From the NCBI GenBank assembly GCA_949128115.1, contig OX421966.1:1612001-1676000 (forward strand): DNA of 64,000 nt, written 5' to 3'. Each line of letters begins with the position of its first letter. Positions within the stretch are counted from its first letter, which is position 1. The stretch comes from Anaspis maculata. Its lineage: Eukaryota; Arthropoda; Insecta; Coleoptera; Scraptiidae. Below are positions 1 to 12,123 of this stretch, in pieces. A model generated the notes under the pieces. The model was not told where the DNA came from. It was given only the letters and a program-made list of their open reading frames with translations, and made no database searches. The position numbers and the translations under genes are program-made.

Positions 1-2974
1 AACTTATAACTCCGAACCTAAAACTATAAGATGAGATGAGATCTTGAACTCTAAACCTGGAATTTTCACTCCAAACTTATTCAGCCCTCAACTTCAAACT
101 TTAAACTCTGATCTGGAAGTTCCCAACTTTGAGCTTTGGACTCTGAATACTGATTGGAATTTCAAATTTTGAACTTGAAACTTGGAACTTCAAAACTTGA
201 TAATCCAAGCATCAAATTCTGAATTTGCACTTTGGAATTCATACTGCGAATCCTGAGCTTAGAACTTCCAACTTCAAACTCAACTCTTAACTTGGAACTT
301 GATTTCCAAAGCAAAAAATCTGTAATTTTCACTTTCAAACTTGACATTTTGATCTTCTAATTTTGTACGTTCATACTGTGAACTTTCAACTTTGATATTT
401 GAATTTGAAGTTTTCAACTTTAAATTCGGAATTTCAAGTTTTGAAGTCAGAATTCCAAACTTCCGAACTTCCAGTATCAAGTTTTGAATTTTAAACTCCC
501 GAAACTCCAAGCTTTGGATAAGTAAATCGAGACTTTCCACTTCAAGCTCCTATCTTGCAACTCTGAACTCGAACACTGAATTGAAAACCTAAAACTTGAG
601 ACTTTCAGCTTTGAATCTTAAGCCTTGACATTCAAAATTTGAGCTCTCCTCAGCTAGCAATTCCAGGCAACAGAACTTTGATTCTCAATTTTCAGAATGT
701 GAGCTCTGTACTTCAAACATTCATTCTCGAATTCCAAACTTCAAAATTGATTTTCAAACAGGAAACTGTCAACTCCAAACTTCGAACTACTTGAAACTCA
801 AACTCTGAAGTAGAAACCTCTGGCTTCAAACCCTATTTTTTGAACTTCTCAATTAAGACGTTGAACTTTAGACTGAAAGTTTACATTTTTCAACTCTCAA
901 CTTGAAACTACGAGCTGTCAACTTGAATTTTTGAACCTTCCATTTTCCAGTATCAAGTTTTGGATTCCAGACTTCAAGCTTTATACTTTGAATGCATAAC
1001 TTGGAATGTTTGAATGAAGCTTTAAACTAATAGTTTTGGTATCCTAATCCGAGACTTGAAGTTTGAACATAATTTTGGAGCCCAAAATTTTGAAATTCAA
1101 CTTCTAGCTTTGAACTACGAGCTTAGAACTCAAGAATTAATTTCCGAACCTGCATTTGTTCAACATCAAACTGCAAACTCGACACTTGGAGCTTTTAATT
1201 GAAATTGTTGAACTTTGAATTCATAACTTGGTATTTCAACCGCCAAATGACTATTCCTCAACGCTGAATATATTCTTGTCCCGCTTGGTTTTCAAACGAT
1301 TGGCAGCTGGAGTGATTCTGCGAGAGTCATCATAAAAAAAAATGGAAAAAGAATAACCGACGTGACAGACGAACCTGGATCGACAGAATTTTTGTTCCAA
1401 AAATCTCAATTTATGTTGAAATGAAAGGATTCAACTTCAAATTTTCAACTTGGAATTTTCAACACAAAACTGAGATTCAAACTGGAAGTTCGAACTTCAA
1501 ACTTTGATAGTTGAAAATTGGATGGTGGTGGATACATGAGTTTGAATTTTTCTAGTTCCCAACTTTCAACATTCAACCTCAACCCATAAATTTTCGATCC
1601 TCCAAATTCCCCTTCCTCACCTTCTAAGAATTTCCAACTCTCATTGTCAAACTTTCACATTCATATTATACAATTTCACCCTCCACCCCTTCACACTTCA
1701 AGTGATGAATCTCGAACTTAGAACTTTCAACTTCAGAATTTAAAGTCATAACCTCAAGTTTCGAGCTTCCAACTTAGAACTTTGGAGTCAAAACTTGAAA
1801 CTTTGAGCTCTAAACCTTCCATTTTGAATTTTGAACTTCAGTCACTGAATAATATAAAACCCCAAATTCAGAACTTCAACTGCGAATCTCGAAGAACTTG
1901 AGCTGGAAGCACCAATTTTTGAACTTTGATATCCCAATATTGAACTTGAAATTTTGAGTTTCTAATTCCAAATTCAAAATTCCAAACTCCCAAACTTCCA
2001 ATATCTAACTTCAAAATTCGAATCCTAATGTGCGAATAAGAATTTCTGAATTCTCTGGTTGAAATTTGGCAACTCAATAAACTCCAGTCTCTGTATTTTG
2101 AATTTCAAAGCTCTAGATTCTGAATTTTGAAATTCAAGTTTTGGATTCTGAGCTTCAACTTTAAACTCAAAGCTTCGAAACTTTGAACTTCAAACTCCAA
2201 ATTTTGAACTCCCAATTTCGAAAGTTCGAAGTCAAACCGGCATCTTCCAGTCCGCAACTTCAAACTTGAAATTTTGAACTTTGAATGTGGAGTCTGGAAT
2301 TTCGACCATGAAAGCTCAAACTATCACTTGTCTATATCAAGTTTGGAATTACAAACCTCTAGCTTCAATCCTCGAATTTATAACGTGAAGCTTTCAATTT
2401 GAAGCACTTATGTCATCCAACTTTGAACTCAAGCTTGCAACCTGGAATTTGAATCAAAAACTTGAAACGTAGGACTTCGAACTTGAAACTTTGAGCTTAT
2501 AACTTTGACCTTCAAAACGCAAATTTGGATTTATGAAATTCCATCCTGAAACTTGCTATTCCAAGCTTCAAATTCTGAATATTATTAACTTCATATCCCC
2601 AATTCTCAACTTCAAACTTCTAACTGTGAGTTCTGAGCTTCACTCTCTCAACTTCAATCTTCAGCTTTGAGCTTAGAACTTCAATTCCAAATTTTGAGCT
2701 TGTTACTTTGTGCTTCGGACTTCAAAATCTCCAACTTCCAAACAAGAGAAAACAATTTCAACTTGAAACTCAGAACTTGGAATTTCAAACGGTGAACTCA
2801 AAATTTCAAACTCTCAAACTTTCATTATCAAATTTTGAACTTCAAAATTCCAACTCCAGGCTTTAAATTTGAATCTTGGAACTCCTTTAGTTCAAGCTTT
2901 CAATTTTAACTTAGAATTGCTCTCAGCCTAAAATTTTGAATTAAAAACTTGGAACGTAGAGATTGGTGCTTTAA
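1..2974. repeat. Higher-order unit A (5' truncated by the window)
   Basis: First copy of the long unit. It begins inside the phrase that opens units B and C. Compared with unit B it lacks about 265 bp that should lie near 785 (the segment matching 3886-4150), so the A-to-B landmark distance changes from about 3100 to about 3360 bp across that point. It also carries a non-repeat insert at 1247-1425. Confidence 0.7.
1247..1425. other. Non-repetitive insert within the array
   Basis: About 180 bp that do not follow the CTTCAAACTTT pattern and have more balanced base use. They include GCTTGGTTTTCAAACGATTG and a run of nine A. No terminal inverted repeat or target duplication could be made out, so the origin is unknown. 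Confidence 0.5.
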
Positions 2975-5900
2975 TCTTATAACTCCGAACCTGAAACTAT
3001 GAGTTTCAAACACCAAAGTTTGAACCTCGAACTTACAACTTGGACTCGAAACTTCAAAACTGAGATATTGAACTCTAATCCTGGAATTTCAACTTCAAAC
3101 TTCAAGAGTTCAGCCCTTAACTTCAAACTTTGAACTCTGATCTGGAAGTTCCTGACTGTGAACTTTGGACTCTGGATGCAGATTGAAATTTGGAATGTTG
3201 AACTTGAAACTTGGATTTTCCGAATTTTTAATATCAAACTTCCAATTTTGAACTTCAAAGTGCAAACTCGGAACCCTGAATTTCCAATTCAAAACTTGAT
3301 AATTTGAGCATCAAATTCTGAATTTGGTCATTGAAATTCATACTGCGAATCCTAAGCTTGCAACTTCCAACTTTAAACTCAACTTTCAACTTGGAACTTG
3401 ATTTCCAAAGCAAAAAACCTGAAATTTCCACTTTCAAACTAGACATTTTGATTTTCTTATTTTATACGTTCATACTGTGAACTTCCAACTTTGATATTCG
3501 AATTTGAAGTTTTCAACTTTGAATTTGGAATTCCAAACTTTGAATTCAAAATTCCAAACTTTTGTACAAAGTATCAAGTTTTGAATTTCAAACACCTGAA
3601 ACTTCAAGCTTTGGATAAGTGAATTGAGACTTTCCACTTCAAGCTCCTATTGAAGCTTCCTCCCCCTCAACATTGAATTGAAAACCTAAAACTTGAAACT
3701 TTCAGCTTTGAATCTGGAGCCTTGACATTTTAAATTTGAGCTCTCCCCAGCTAGCAATTCCAGGCAACAGAACTTTGATTCTCAATTTTCAGAATGTGAA
3801 CTCTGTACTTCAAACATTCATTCTCGAATTTTAAACTTCAAAATTGATCTTCAAACAGGAAACTCTTAACTTCAAACTTCTTACTCCAAAGATTGAATTA
3901 GAACTCGAATCGCAAATTTTCAACCTGAAACTCCGGAATTTGAATATCCTATATCAAACTTTGAACTTCGGGATTCAAACAACAAACTTGGAATCTCAAA
4001 GTTCCAAACTCTTTGATAATTCAAAATTCGAACACTGAATAATGAATATCAGATATTCAAACTTCTCCCAAATTCCAAAGCTCAAACTTCACTTTGACCA
4101 CATTGAATTGTAAACTTCAAACTTTGAACTCCAAACTCAACTCTTACCTAACTACTTGAAACTCAAATTCTGAACCAGAGACTTCTGGCTTCAAACCCTA
4201 TTTTTTGAACTTCACAATTTAGACGTTGAACTTTAGACTGGAAGTTCACATTTTCCAACTCTCAGCTTGAAACTACGAGCTGTCAACTTGAATTTTTGAA
4301 CTTTTCAACTTTCAGTATCAAGTTTTGAGTTCCAAAATTCAAGCTTTATACTTTGAATTCATAACTTGGGATATTTGACTCGAGGTTCGACTTCAAACTT
4401 CTATTTTCCAGCTTTCGACTTCAAACTTCTTACTTGGATTGGAAACCTAAAACGTAAGGGTCTGAGTTTTGAGCTCCCGTCTTCAAAATTCAGAATTTGA
4501 AACTTTGACCTTGAAGCTTCGAAACTTCGAGCTTTGAACTCTGAACATAGAATTCTCAACTTGAACTCCAAAACATCTAACTTGAAACTTGAATTCCCAT
4601 ATCTCAAACTTTGAACTGAAAGTTTTGCAATTTGGATATTGAATTGGTGATTTTTTTGAATTTTGAAATTTGAGCTTGGAATTTGAAATTTTCATCTACA
4701 ATATTAGATTTTGCAGTTCAAACCTCAAACTTCAAAGCTTTGGAATCCGAATTTCGAACTGCAAAATCAAAACTCCAAACTTGAACGTTGAATATGATGA
4801 TTTGAACTTGAATCCCAAAACTTTGAATCTTGAATTTTGGACTCCGAGCTTTCAACTTGAAACAATTTTTCTCCACCCCACAACAACTCTCAACTTCAGG
4901 CGTTCAGCTCAGAACTTCCATTTTCCAATATTGGGCTCCCAAACTCAAAATCCAAGTTACAAACTATACGGATTTCGAACTCAAAATTTTGAAAGGTGGA
5001 TATTCAGGGGTGAAAGTTGAACTAGAAATTTGGAATTGTAGGTTAAAAGTTGTAAATTGTAGGCTGGAGTTGGAAGTTTTGAACCAGTTCAAAGTTTGAA
5101 TTTTTCGCCTGCTCATCCATTTTAATTAACGCACTATTTTTTTTTTTGGAAAGCGTACATTGAGCTGTATATCCCTCCTCAGATTCGACTACTTGAATTC
5201 AAATTTTTCTAGTTCCCAACTTCCAACATTCCACCTCAACCTATTGATTTTCATTCCTCCAAATTCCCATTCCTTACCTCCTTAGAATTCTTAACTTCCA
5301 TTGTCAAACTTTTACAATCATATTATACAATTTTACCCTTCAACCTTCTCACTTCAAATATTGAATCTTGAAATTGGAACCTTCAACTTCAGAATTTAAA
5401 GTCATAACTTCGAGCTTTGAGCATCCAACTTGAGACTTTGAAGTCAAAATTTGAAACTTTGAGCTCTAAACCTACCATTTTGAATTTGAACTTTAGACAC
5501 TGAATTTCAAACTCCGAATTCAGAACTTCAACTGCAAATCTCGGAGAATTTGAGCTTGAATCACCACCTTTTGAGCTTTGGAATCCCAATAGTTAACTTG
5601 AAACTCTCAGTTTCCGATTCCAAATTCGAAATTTCAAACATCCAAACTTCCAATATCTTACTTCAAAATTCGAACCTCAAAGTGCAAATGAGGATTTCTG
5701 AACTTTCTGGTTGAAAACTCAATAAAGTCCAGTTCCTCTATTTTGAATTCCAAAGCTCTGGATCCTGAACCTTGGAATTCAAGTTTTGGATTCTGAACTT
5801 CAACTTCAAACTCAAAGCTTCGAGACTTTGAACTTCAAATTTTGAACTTCCAATTTTGAACGTTCAAAGTCAAACCGACATCTTTCAGCCCGCAACTTCA

Positions 5901-6626
5901 AGCTTGAAATTTGGAATTTTGAATTTGGAGTCTGGAATTTAGACCATGAAAGTTCAAACTATTCAAAGTTTGGATTTCCAAACCTCTAGCTTCAATCCTC
6001 AAATTCATAAGGTGAAGCTTTCAATTTGAAGCACTTATATCATCTAACTTTGAACTCAAGCTTCCAACCTGGAATTTAAATCAACAACTTGAAACGTAGG
6101 ACTTAGAACTTTGAACTTTGAGCATATAACTTTGACCTCCAAAATGCAAATTCGGAACTATAAAATTTCATCCTGGAACTTGCTATTCCAAGCTTCAAAT
6201 TCTGAATATTATGAAGTTTATATCCCAAACACTCAACTTCAATCTTCTTATTGTGAGTTGTGAGCTTCACTTTCTCAACTTCAATCTCCAGCTTCGAACT
6301 TAGAACTTTAATTTCAAAATTTTGAGGCCGTGACTTTGTGCTTCAGACTGAAAATTCGAGACGAAAATTTCCAACTTTCGAATAAGAGAACACTTTCAAC
6401 TTGGAACTCAGAACTTGGAATTTCAAACCGTGAACTCAAAATTTTAAACTCTCAAACTTTCAGCGTAGAACTCTGAACTCCAAAATTCCAACTTCAAGCT
6501 TCGAATTTGAATCTTGGAACTTCCTTAGTTCAAGCATTTAATTTTTAACTTGGAATTTTGAGCTCTCAGCCTAAAATTTTGAATTGAATACTTCGAAAAC
6601 TTGAAACGTAGAGATTCGAGCTTTGA
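2975..6626. repeat. Higher-order unit B (complete, ~3.65 kb)
   Basis: The only complete unit, running from the CTTATAACTCCGAACC landmark to its recurrence at 6629. A short non-array stretch at about 5105-5195 (T-rich, containing a run of T) interrupts it. Phrases such as 'TTTTTCTAGTTCCCAACTT' are shared with unit A at about 1550 and unit B at about 5203. Confidence 0.7.
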
Positions 6627-8580
6627 ACTTATAACTCCAAACCTAAAACTATGAGTTTCAAACACCCAAGTTTGATCCTTGAACTTCAACTTGTACTCCA
6701 AACTTCGAAATCGAGATCTTGAACTCTAAACCTGGAATTCTCACTGCAAACTTTGAGAGTTCAGCCCTCAACTTCAAACTTTGAACTCTGATCTGGAAGT
6801 TACCAACTTTGAACTTTGGACTCTGGAAACAGATTGAAATTACAAATTTTGAACCTGAATTTTGGAGCTTCCAAACTTTTCATATCAAACTTCCAATTTT
6901 GAACTTCAAAGTGCGAACTCAAAACCCTCAATTTCCAATTCAAAACTTGATAATTCAAGCGTCTGATTCTGAATTTGGACTCTGGATTCATACTGCGAAT
7001 CCTGAGCTTGAAACTTCAACTTTAAACTCAACTCTCAACTTGGAACTTGATTTCCAAAGCAAAAAATCTTTTATCTTCACCTTCAAAATTGACATTTTGA
7101 TCTTCAAATTTTGAACGTTCTCACTGAAAACTTTCAACTTTGATATTTGAATTTGAAGTTTCAACCTTTTAATTTGAAATCTCAAACTTTGAACTCAACA
7201 TTTTGAACTTCCGAACATCCAGTATCAAGTTTTGGATTTCAAACTCTCGAAACTCCAAGGTTTGAATTAGTGAATTGGAACTTTCTACTTCAAGCTCCTA
7301 TCTTTCAACTTTGAACTCGAACATTGAATTGAAAACCTAAAACTTGAAACTTGCAGCTTTGAATCTGAAGCCTTGACATTCAAAATTTGAGCTCTTCTCA
7401 GCTTGCAATTCCATGCACCAGAACTTTGATTCTCAATTTTCAGATTGAGAGTTTTGTACTTTTAATTAATTTTCTTTTTAAGTTTGTAATGTTCTTTATT
7501 GTTAAGTATTCCTTGTATTTACAGACCATTTATTATAATGGTAGGACGTTATTGTTTACAATAAATATATATCAACATCCATTCTTGAATTTCAAACTTC
7601 AAAATTCATCTTCAAACGGGAAACTCCCAACTTTAAACTTTGAACTTCAAAGATTGGATTTGAATTTGAATCGCGAATTTCCAACCTGAAACTCCAGAAT
7701 TTTAATATCTCATATCGAACTTTGAACTTCGGGATTCAAACAACAAACTCGGAATCTCAAAATTCCAAATTGGATAATTCAAGATTCCAACTCCGAATAA
7801 GTGATGAATATCAAATATTCAAACTTCTCCTAAATTCCGTAGTTCAAACATGAAAAAAAAATTCAATTTGACAACATTGAATTGTGAGCTCCAAACCTCC
7901 AACTTCAAACTCAACTCTCAACTTGTTACTTCAAACTCAAACTCTAAACCTGAAACTTCTAACTTCAAACCTAATTTTTCGAATCTTTCGATTTAGACGT
8001 TGAACTTTAGACTGAAAATCCACATTTTTCAACCTTTTACTCAAAATTTTGAACCTTCTAACTTTCAGTATCAAGTTCTGAGTTCTAGACTTTGAGCTTT
8101 ATACTTTGAATCCGTAACTTGGAATGTTCGACTCCAAACTCCTATTTTCCAACTTTAAGCTCCAAGCTTCTAACTTGGATTGAAAACCTAAAACGTAGGA
8201 GTCTGAGTTTTGAGTCCCCGTCTTCGAAATTAGAATTTGAAACTTTGAGCTTGAAGCTTTGAAACTATGAGCTACCAGTTTCAAACTCTAAGCTTGACGA
8301 CAACAGAATTTCGAACTTTGAACTTGAAATCTCCCACTCCAAGCTTTCAAATCTCAAACTTCGGATTCTCGACTCCTAACAATCAACTTCAAACTCATAA
8401 CTTGCCACTTCAAATCTTCTTGAATTTGCCACTTTTTTCGATTCTCAACTTTGACCTTCCAACTCAAAAGCTTGAGCTTCAAACTAGAAACTTTGATTTG
8501 ATCGAAGTTGAAAGTTTGAAGCTGGAATTGGAAGATTATTTCTTTGAGTTGTAAATTTGAAGCTGGAAGTATCAAATAGA
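6627..8580. repeat. Higher-order unit C (3' truncated)
   Basis: Third copy. It follows unit B landmark by landmark to about 8250 and then fades out near 8580, where the array ends. It is interrupted by an AT-rich insert at 7461-7573 that is absent from units A and B. Confidence 0.7.
7461..7573. other. AT-rich 113-bp insert specific to unit C
   Basis: Alignment to units A and B puts the break after 'TTGTACT' and resumes it at 'AACATCCATTCTTGAAT'. The inserted sequence is T/A-rich and unlike the array. No clear inverted termini are visible, so it could be filler DNA or a decayed small element. Confidence 0.5.
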
Positions 8581-10124
8581 AGGTTGGAACTTTGAAGTTC
8601 AGATTCGTTCAAAGTATATACATTTGAATAATAAATAATAATTATGATAATAAATGTGTTCCACACTAAAAATTCTGATGATCGCACACTTTGTCAGACT
8701 AAAGCTCACGTGACTTTTGCTTGACGAGTGCTTTCTCAAAATAAGAATAAGTTACGTATAGTGGAAGATTTGCAAAATTGGATTTGTTTCTTTATTGATT
8801 GATTGGTTATTCAAGCCAGGTTTTACAATGAAAGAGTGCTGGTCAGCCCAGGAAATGTTCGTCCTTTACCTAGCACCTAGTCTAGCAAAATTTGAAATGG
8901 TGTGAAGCTCGATCTACGCCATCAATCTTTACTGTTCAATTCTTTGTCGGGCTAAAGCTTGGTTGAAGCTTGTCTAAAGCTTCGCTGAAGCCACTCACTA
9001 AGCAAATGCCATTTTGAAAAAATATCACGTTTCAAAGTTGAAGTTGAAGCACACTCTCAAGTTACATGATTCAAACAGGGCTTTATTGATTTTTGGCGAG
9101 AACAACTCAAAATATGAACCATGAGTTTCACTCCCACGAAATTCTATGGGAAAAAAATTGATTTTTTCCCAATGAATAATTCAATAGTCATTGCTTTATA
9201 ATTGTACCAACTTCAAACTCCAACAGTTCCTGGTTTTTACAGTCTTTCAGTTTTTCCTCAGTTTTTTCAAAGCTGATTGAGGCTTCATCCGAAAGTCTCG
9301 CGGAGCTCAATGACGATAATTTAGGTTATCGCTTTTTTCTCAAATAATCTCGCACCTTGAAAAGCAATGCCGAGAAAAACTTTTACAATACATAGCCTAT
9401 GAGGCTGCTACATGCCGAATAGATACCGAGATAATTTTATTAGAGCTCCAGCACTAATTTTATTGAGTTTGCTTAATACGTTCAGCGTATTTGTTAACAT
9501 TTCTTATAAATATTTACCAGAAGCACCTAAGTACATGCCATTGAAGGTAAAACGAGGTGCTTGGCTATTGCTCAGTAGTAGTGCCCGTTCCTGTACAGAA
9601 GCTGTTAATACGGTTGCAATTTATTTATACAGTAGTTATCGGAATGGTGGTCGAGTTCGGATAGCATTTTTATTGTTACAAATTACAGAATAGTGCTTTA
9701 GTGGTTAATTTTGGACTTGATCAGTCACCTATGATAGTGCTTCTGTGGATTTAAAGTGTATACACCAATAGCAGTGTTTGTATTTGGAAAAAATATTCAC
9801 AGGAAGTAGAAGGTTAGTAACTCAGTCGCTGCAAGCGTTGTTCGAATCACAATACCTGCTGACAATTTTCTATATTATTTAATATGAGTAATTCAGTCGA
9901 TGAGCTCCGTATCAAATACCACATCATTTATAAATGATTGGATCGCTGAAACAGCGAAATGTCCATTCGGGAATTATTAAACTGCATAAATCATGACGCT
10001 TCATTTTCTACCAGAACCAGAGTATTGACAAGAATTGTGCAATTACTAGGCGTTTCAATAAATGCAAGCTTTTCCCTAGCCTTATGGGAATAGCCCTATG
10101 CCGGATTATATACATACCTGGACG
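8581..10124. other. Intergenic DNA, no gene recognised
   Basis: Normal-complexity AT-rich sequence between two repeat blocks. A 93-codon open frame near 9412-9693 has no motif I recognise, no splice context and ordinary composition, so I do not call it a gene. A short run of AAGCTT-containing repeats lies near 8950-8990. Confidence 0.6.
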
Positions 10125-10317
10125 CAGGGCTGGGCAAAATACTTTGAAAATATATTAAAATATGGAATACAGAATACTCGATCCAAGATAGTTGATACAA
10201 AGTAGTTGTTGGAATAAATTGTCTTTGAAATACAAAATACACACAAGATACGTATTTTGGAAAACAAATAAATTTCAAAATACAAACTATCAATTTCAAA
10301 GTACGAAATACATACCA
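10125..10317. repeat. AATAC-rich terminal segment beginning CAGGGCTGGGCAAAATAC
   Basis: Starts with CAGGGCTGGGCAAAATAC and continues as a run of AAAATAC/GAATAC words. A sequence of the same character in the opposite orientation lies at 21540-21709 (ending CTTGCCCAG), and a third near 34091-34146. CAGGGCTGGGCA-like ends followed by AATAC words resemble termini of hAT-type non-autonomous elements. That family assignment is inference. Confidence 0.5.
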
Positions 10318-10450
10318 GGGGTGCGATTCTCGAACTTGTTCGAAGAGTTTTCGTATGCGAATTCTCCTTTCCAAACGCCCAAATGTACATGAAACCTAGA
10401 AGGATATTCGTATACGAAAAGTCATTGGAATAACTCGAGAATCGCACCCC
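10318..10450. mobile_element. 133-bp foldback MITE with GGGGTGCGATTCTCGA ends
   Basis: The left end GGGGTGCGATTCTCGA is matched by the exact reverse complement TCGAGAATCGCACCCC at the right end. The inner parts also pair (TTTTCGTATGCGAATTCTCC against GGATATTCGTATACGAAAA), so nearly the whole element can fold into one hairpin. It has no coding capacity. A target duplication is not clear: the flanks are CCA and AAAA. Superfamily unassigned. Confidence 0.8.
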
Positions 10451-12123
10451 AAAACATTCCAGCGATTTTATTCCAGAAACCCGCGAAATGCGAAAGTTTC
10501 AATTCAACACTTTACTGATGACATCGCAACAAGAAATCTTGTGAGAATCTCTGGAAGTTGCTGAAAATCTTGTAGAAAAATATCCAAAAATCGTTAAAAA
10601 TCCCATGCAAATTTCAAGAAATCCTGCAGAAATTTTTGGAACCCCTAGAAACTATCAGAATTTTTTTGAAATCTCCAGCACTGGGTCAGTTCTCTCGACA
10701 AAACTTGTGGGAATCTTCGAAAATCCCAAAAACTCTCATGAAAACCTTCAAAAATTCCTAGAAATTCCACACAAATCTTCAGGAATCCGTGACTGCCCCG
10801 TAGAGATTTTTGGAAATCGCTGAAATATAAATATAAATATACTGGAATATCGTCTTCATATAAAGTTTAGCACTTGGAACTGAATTCATAGGCGTCCTAC
10901 AGAAATCTTTAGAACTCCCCAGAAATTTTCAAAAATACTGAGCAATCTTGTAGGAAACTTCCGGAATCTCTAGTAATCCTGTGAAAAGCCATAGAAATCC
11001 CCACAGATCTCGTAGAAATTTCCAGAAATTGCTGGAAATCCCGTGAAAAACTTTAAAAATCCATGGGAACTCTCACAGATTCTCAGAAAATTCCAAACAT
11101 GCTATGGTGATTCTCAGGAATCTATTGCGATCTCGTAGAGATTCCAAGAGATCCTTGAGAAACACCTAAAAATTATCACAGAAATATTCAGAAACTCTCT
11201 AGAAATCCCAGGTTATCCCGTGGAAAGAAATCTCCAATATCCTGGAAATGTCCATGAAAACCTTCGGAAATTCCTGAAAATCCCTACAAAATGTTCAGAA
11301 ATCCTGTGAAATTTCCAACACTGCCTGAACAGTCTCAGAAATCCTTGGAAATCTTGTAGAACTCTCTAGAAATTTTTCTAAAACCTCTCAAGTCCCTGAA
11401 AACCCTGTAAAATTCACAAAAGTCCCCATAAATTCTCACAGGAACCTTCAGAAATTTCGTTGGTATAGAATTAGAAACCCCGTAGACAACTCCAAAAATC
11501 TCTCAATATTCTTCAAATTCAAACAAATCCCTGTAAATTCTTAGAAATTTCTCAGGAATCTTGAGCTCTCCAGAAATTCCCAAAAAACCGTGGAGATATC
11601 AAAAAATACTTGAAAATCATACCATTGGTGAAGTTCAGGAGTCTCCAGAGAATTCTTGAATTATAGCGGAAATCCTTGAAAATTCCACACAGATCTTTGA
11701 GAATCCCCCGAAATCCCGTAGTGATTTTCAGAAACATTTGAAGATCCTTGGGAACCCGCAGATATCCCGTCGAAATAATCCTGTGAGAATTTCCAGAAAT
11801 CTGTAGTGATCTTGGAGAAGTTTTTCGAGAGCCTTATGAATTTTCAGAAATCTCGTGCAAAATTATCCAGAAATCTGAAACAATCCTGTCCAAATCTCTG
11901 GAACTTCCTACAAAATCCGTAGAAATATTCAGAACTCTCTAGAGATTTCGCGAAAATATTCAGACATTCCAAGAAATCTGAGAAAAATTTTCGGAAACCC
12001 CTGGAGATCTCGTAGATTCCTTCAAAAATCCCACGGAATTCTCACAAGACTCCTCACGAATCTCGTAAGTATTTCTAGAAATCACGTAGAATCTTCAAAA
12101 GTCCCTGAGGCTCTTTCAAGTCT

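Larger units (their letters stand above)
1..8580. repeat. Degenerate CTTCAAACTTTGAA tandem array with ~3.65-kb higher-order units
   Basis: Almost every line reads as variations of AACTTCAAACTTTGAACTC, with GAA/TTC and CTC/TTG swaps, so the short-range repeat is very degenerate (about 8 and 16-18 bp steps). On top of this lies long-range order: landmark phrases recur in the same order three times. 'CTTATAACTCC' opens near 1, 2977 and 6629, 'GATTTCCAAAGCAAAAAA' lies near 300, 3401 and 7050, and 'CAGAACTTTGATTCTCAA' near 668, 3768 and 7417. This was therefore an old minisatellite later amplified as 3.65-kb blocks. Open frames of 60-116 codons inside it are by-products of low stop-codon density in the monomer and show no conserved protein. 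No transposon ends were seen. Confidence 0.85.

Noticed and set aside
9412..9693. 93-codon frame in intergenic DNA
   Set aside because: No motif, no splice or promoter context, and length within chance expectation.
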